Assembly (NCBI RefSeq): GCF_040954835.1
Contig: NC_090698.1
Location: 27,581,501 to 27,645,500, forward strand
DNA from: Lepisosteus oculatus
Taxonomy: Eukaryota; Chordata; Actinopteri; Semionotiformes; Lepisosteidae
DNA length: 64,000 nucleotides
Reading direction: 5' to 3'
Shown here: positions 59,456 to 64,000 of the stretch, piece after piece
Numbering within the stretch: position 1 is the stretch's first letter
Layout: each line of letters begins with the position of its first letter
Program-made: the position numbers and the translations under genes
The notes under the pieces: model-generated
Database searches by the model: none
Seen by the model: only the letters and a program-made list of their open reading frames with translations
What the model was told of the DNA's origin: nothing

Positions 59456-59653
59456 CAGGGATGAACAGTGCTGATCCCAGAGAGACACTGTGTCTGAAGG
59501 CTTTCATTCAACTAAGCTTTTAATGGCCTAATCAGTTCATTATTGGCTTAATGGGACTGATTAAACAACTTCTCCCAGGTCTTCAGGTGCCTTTGCCTTG
59601 AGGGATCTAGAAAAGACACACCAGCCCTCCAGGATCAGGATTGCCCATCCCTG
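59456..59653. mobile_element. hAT-like MITE, 198 bp, with 8-bp target duplication
   Basis: The element begins CAGGGATGAACAGTGCTGAT and its right end reads in reverse complement CAGGGATGGGCAATCCTGAT. The flanks CTGCAGTA (59448-59455) and CTGTAGTA (59654-59661) agree at 7 of 8 bases, the duplication length of hAT elements. It has no coding capacity. Confidence 0.8.
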
Positions 59654-60539
59654 CTGTAGTAATTGCTTTGACCAAAGTAAAGGTCCATTTGTGCACTTAA
59701 TGTGTGGTACTCATTCCTGAAGTATTATAATTGTGACCAAAACTGCGCATTGTGTTAATGTAAAGATTAATCTTTAATCTTCTGAGTGCTAAATACTGTG
59801 TCACTTTTGCACCCCTTGCATTATTTACAATGAGTAAACCTACTTTAATAGACACAAGGGTATAAGGAGCTCTAATTGAATCCATAAATTAATTATTTGA
59901 TTCTGTACACAGTACTAGCAGTGTGGTTTACATGTTGCCTGTGCAGAGTTGCACTGCAAATGTGCTGGATGCAACCAAAAAGTGAGCACAGCCACAGATA
60001 TGCAGGAAAGATCCTTTCTAACTTGTTGAAAGGAGGAAAATTTGCAGCCATATTTTTAAAATCTATATCTGTAGTCCATTTGGATTACAATTACAAGTTC
60101 AGCTCTAAAGTAAGCAGAAGAGATAACACCTTACCTTATAGTTTGATTTCTCTAGACATGTAAAGGTTGAGACACTTTTTGAGTGAACAGTCCAGGATAT
60201 TCCGAACATTCGATTATGTTTGTGTATGGTAGAGCAATATCTTCGTAGACGGCATTTCACACAAAACTTAGTTTCTTCCAGTGTCCAAAATTGCACCCTG
60301 CAGCATAGACACTTAAGAGTATCACATTTCTCTTGTGGCCTTGATCAGCCGCTGGTTGTGAATCTTATTGAGCATGTGTTGATCACTTGCATCAGATCTG
60401 CTTCCCAAGACATATTCTGTTCCAGGTGTGTGGACTCCAGTTCTATGGTCCCGCATTACGGAGTTCCTGCACAACACATTGTTTTAGTTTACCCCTCCCA
60501 TATTTTACCACTGCTCTATGCATGGCTTCAGAATAATCA

Positions 60540-60915
60540 AATTTTTCTTTACACTAATGCAGCCAGCATGACTCTAGTTTATCTGTTCTTGACTTGCTGG
60601 ACCTCAGTACTTGACACTGTTGATCTTACCATTTTGGTTAATAGATTGGAAAAGTTGATGGCCTTACTGGAACTTAAATCTAATGGATCCGACAGAAAAT
60701 TTCCTTTACAAAAAAATTGGGAGGAGTTCTGTGTGGCTCTGTTCTTCTTGTTTTTGGTCTGCATATTTTACCGCCAGCTCAGTTTCTTCATAGATATGGC
60801 TATCAGTTTTAATTTCTCAGTTGATGACCTTCAGATTTGTATTTGCAGGACACCTGACACTAATCCAGTAATATCTGCCCTGTCACACTGCATACATGTT
60901 AAAAAATGAACGTAG
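60540..60915 (+). pseudogene. LINE (L2/Rex/CR1-like) reverse-transcriptase remnant
   Basis: A 229-codon frame (60220-60909) keeps two diverged pieces of a LINE reverse transcriptase in order. The first, VLDTVDLTILVNRLEKL, aligns with the usual LSAAFDTVDHxILLxRL block. The second, VDDLQICICRTPDTNPVISA, aligns with the YADDLQxY block, with Tyr-Ala of the catalytic YADD replaced. The interval between them is too short and out of register, so the enzyme is dead. The first 100 codons of the frame are not recognised. Confidence 0.65.
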
Positions 60916-63900
60916 CAGCACTTTTTACATCTGAGCTCTGATAAGACTTAAGTTTTGTTTAGCGCCCTCTCCTTATCAACTCTACCACTGTGCCAACTTG
61001 ATGGTGTCATCTTTACTGTGTCTTGTGTATGCAGGTCATGTCAGCCATGTTGTGATGTGTCTGTTTTCATCTTTGTTTTTTTTTTTGCATCTGTCTCTCC
61101 CATGGTGATTCAGCATGAGCATTGCTACAGTATATAAAACAAATATCACTACTGTCATTAAACAAAAACGAACAGTGGTTTAGTTCAATACTTAATATTT
61201 TGAAGTTTTAGAATTCTCCGCTACATGTTATTTGGAGAGTAGTGTAAGCTTTTTGCGAGATCCCCCTGCAGGATACTTATTCACACAGGCTGGTGTTGTG
61301 CAGAAATTGTCCGCCTCACAAATACGATGTGCACTCTAAACAGACCAGACAAAGGTGGCGCTTCTCCTCAGTGCGAAGATTGAGTGAATTCTTGTGGATG
61401 TTCTGCGAATCCTTCGGGTGGGAGTCTGTAAATTGTGTGGAGGTTCAGGGAAAAGAGTCTGGTCTGTAGCCAGCTACTTTGTGTGCTTTCTTTATGGAAA
61501 GTAAATCATCCAGAGCTCCCTGGATTTAGCTTATTTGAATTGTCTTAGTGAGCGACACGTTGGCAGCTTTAAAAGCTGTGAGCGACGAATAGCTTTTCTC
61601 TGTGCGGTGAATTTTAAATATATATACGTTCAGTTTTCAGCGCCTCACAGCCATATATACATCTTGGAGTTGTTTTACTTCTGTGATTGCTGAAATGACA
61701 GTTCCTCACTGCTGGCAGGTGGAGCAGATTTTTTGAATGGTGCTTATTGTGTCGTGGATGCCAGTACTTCTGGCCAAAAGATCAGGTAATGTAAGGGGTG
61801 AGAGAAAATGGTAAGCTTGTCTGCCCTTCAGAAGAGCTGCTGCTTAATAAATTTTGAAATGCTCAAAACCTCTGTTAAACACAACCACTTTATTCCTGAG
61901 TTCCTTCGGTATGGAGAATATAATTATTCGGCTGTATTTCATATGTATTCTTACTGGGCTGAACCCTGTTCCCAGTGAGTATCGGCACCTGTTGCTTCCA
62001 GCAGGTCTGTCTCAAGCCGAAATGATTTCTGACCAGGTGGGATCCAAGGCATGGACTTATAATTGGTCTAACATGTAGAAATGAAGCCACTATAGGGGAA
62101 GATTTGAGTTACTACCTGTAAAAGGTTAGGAATTCAGAAAACTATTTGGTTTAGTTAACAATTTGGAAGCTGTTCCTTACTAATATATACTGTAAATGTA
62201 TGCAACATTTCATGACGTTTCCTTGAAGTAACTTGCATTTTAATTTATGATTTTTTTTTTACAACTTCTCTAAAATTGTATATTTGTGGTCAAATGCTGC
62301 TGCACACAGGTTTTAAATAACCTGCATTGCTGGAAAACCACAGTGAGCAATAAAATATCTGGTCTTAAGGGGAGTATTAGAGAAAATAAAAAAGAAGTAA
62401 TGTAGCCAGTAGCTGCCTTTACTCCAATCCTTCCTGATAAAGACTACAGCACACCATTTTTTCCTGTATTTCATTTCTGATTGTGAGCTCAAATATGTTA
62501 TAGATTGGTATCCATTCTAATTAATGCCGATTACACTCCTGTTTTATTTTTCTTTAGAACAAAGGTCATTTTCTGTTGAAAATAATAGTCAAAACTTTCT
62601 GAAAATGTATTCGCATTCTATGAAAGCAATTTAAGTTTGAAGACTTTGGGGAAGATTTTGCTCCACAATTTTCACAAAAATGGTGGTTAAGTAGCAAACC
62701 AAGAAAATTGCTTTTTTTTTGCTTTATGAAAGCCATTACTTTCTTGAAGAAGGAATTCTGAATAAATTTAACAACTGTCTAAAGATCATCACTGAGAAAA
62801 ACAAGTTTTCGAAATGAAAAACAAAAAGAAAAACCTTTGACTCTGGTTTGTTTGTGTTTTTAATGTTCTGAACTTCATGGCTGAGACCACCAAATTCACC
62901 TCCACGCAGAACTTGAATCTAGATTTGCTGTGGTAAAAGCACTCAAAGACAATTTCTGCTGTGGCTCCTGGCCGTCGCATAACCCTAATGTTTTGAAAAT
63001 AAAGCAATGAACGTAACCTGTATAGTGGCTTGAAACAGTTCATTAAAACTGTGCTTCAGAATGGAGTTTGACTTGGCTTTGTGTGCTCTATATACAAGAG
63101 AGACTGACCTTGTCAATGGAAACAATAGTATTTTTTATGAAACCTGTCAGTTCCAATGAAGCTTTCTGTGTTTTTGATGTCTTGTTCAACACAGAGCAAA
63201 AGGCACAGTTATTTAAAAAACTGTTGACCTTTTCATGAACGCTGCAGTATTTAAAGCATATCAGGCCCCAAACACATTCCTACAGCCCAGGTTTCCTAAT
63301 CCTGTCGTAGCTCTGAACTCAAATATCCCGTTCATCATTATGTGAATGATGGCTTTCATCTGAAATTTCAGGGGTACATTTTCATGTACAAGACGAAATC
63401 CCACCCCTGCGTTAAACCCAAGTGAATCTTCTCAGTTTTGAATGTCACAGTTTTTACATTCTTTTGCTTTCCATGAACCAAGATAGTTATAAATGACTAT
63501 AATAAATAAAGTTGAGTTAATTTAGTCGCATACCTCAGAACTGAAATGAGCACTAAGCAGAAAAATCTTAACACAATGTTGTGCATTCATACATTTTATA
63601 CCATCTAGAAAAAAATACCAGCGAAGTCAGTTAAAGGCAATAAGTATATGCAAGACTAAATATCTGCTGAGAGTTTTTTTAAAAACAAAACCGTAGCACA
63701 GGTAAAACCAGTATTATGAGGTTAGTGTGATATCGGCAGACACACCCTAACTTTCCCTGAATGGAAGTGCCAGCCAGGCTTAGAGCACAACACTGATGTA
63801 GGGGAGCTGAAAATGAAGGCTACATTTGATCACATGTTTTTTCATTGTGATGCTGAAAGTATAATGATTAAAGAATGTTCTTCCTCAAAATGTCAAGCCT

Positions 63901-64000
63901 GGGTTTGACAATCACTCTTAATGACAGTGGGGACCTTCATTTTTTAACGGCCTGATTGTATGTGTCTTGATAATGTAATGAAGGAGAGAGAGACTCAATT

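Larger units (their letters stand above)
39008..64000 (+). other. CWC27: CWC27 intron 10, at least 25 kb, 5' part
   Basis: No CWC27 coding exon was recognised here, so the intron continues past the window end; human CWC27 also has very long 3' introns. Recognised contents are V-SINEs at 44.9, 50.0 and 58.5 kb, a 5S-derived SINE at 46.8 kb, a hAT MITE at 59.5 kb and a LINE remnant at 60.5 kb. The stretches 39.0-44.8, 47.3-49.9, 50.4-58.4 and 61-64 kb show no gene or repeat that I can name, apart from a 19-base C run at 43048-43066. The open frames of 60-135 codons in them have no recognisable family. Confidence 0.75.

Overview
This is a nuclear vertebrate window, almost certainly from a ray-finned fish. 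Three genes with small exons and GT-AG introns occupy it in the order and orientation known from human chromosome 5q12: SHISAL2B (+), SREK1IP1 (-), CWC27 (+). The interspersed repeats are typical of fish: V-SINEs, Tc1-like and hAT DNA transposons, a 5S-rRNA-derived SINE, and L1- and L2-like LINE fragments. The repeat mix would suit a gar- or bowfin-like lineage, but the species cannot be fixed from this sequence alone. No bacterial operon, CRISPR array or viral genome is present.

Layout. 1-2.5 kb: decayed retroelement-like DNA interrupted by a complete 5S-derived SINE with matching target-site duplications. 2.5-9.6 kb: SHISAL2B, three coding exons, 161 aa, with repeats filling intron 1. 9.6-15.1 kb: intergenic DNA with V-SINEs, one tRNA-type SINE and a 55-bp tandem duplication. 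15.1-22.4 kb: SREK1IP1 on the minus strand, five coding exons, 158 aa; a broken Tc1 element makes up most of its third intron. 22.4-23.25 kb: the 859-bp gap between SREK1IP1 and CWC27, probably a shared bidirectional promoter. 23.25-39.0 kb: the first ten coding exons of CWC27 (314 complete codons), with an intact, very young Tc1 element in intron 7. 39.0-64.0 kb: the start of a CWC27 intron at least 25 kb long, holding SINEs, a hAT MITE and a LINE remnant; the 3' exons of CWC27 lie outside the window.

How the genes relate. CWC27 is a spliceosome-associated cyclophilin-type protein, and SREK1IP1 is a zinc-knuckle protein tied to the splicing regulator SREK1. Two splicing-linked genes therefore share one promoter region. 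SHISAL2B is a small one-pass membrane protein with no obvious functional link to them. All exon calls were made by reading translations and splice sites by hand. Coding phase is consistent across every junction in all three genes.

The most notable items are the intact Tc1 transposase (339 aa, D152/D243/E278, 213-bp inverted repeats with two mismatches), the 5S-derived SINE pair, the clean hAT MITE with near-perfect 8-bp target duplications, an approximately 210-bp inverted repeat with 1-kb spacing, and the very long last visible intron. I found no evidence of a new biological system.
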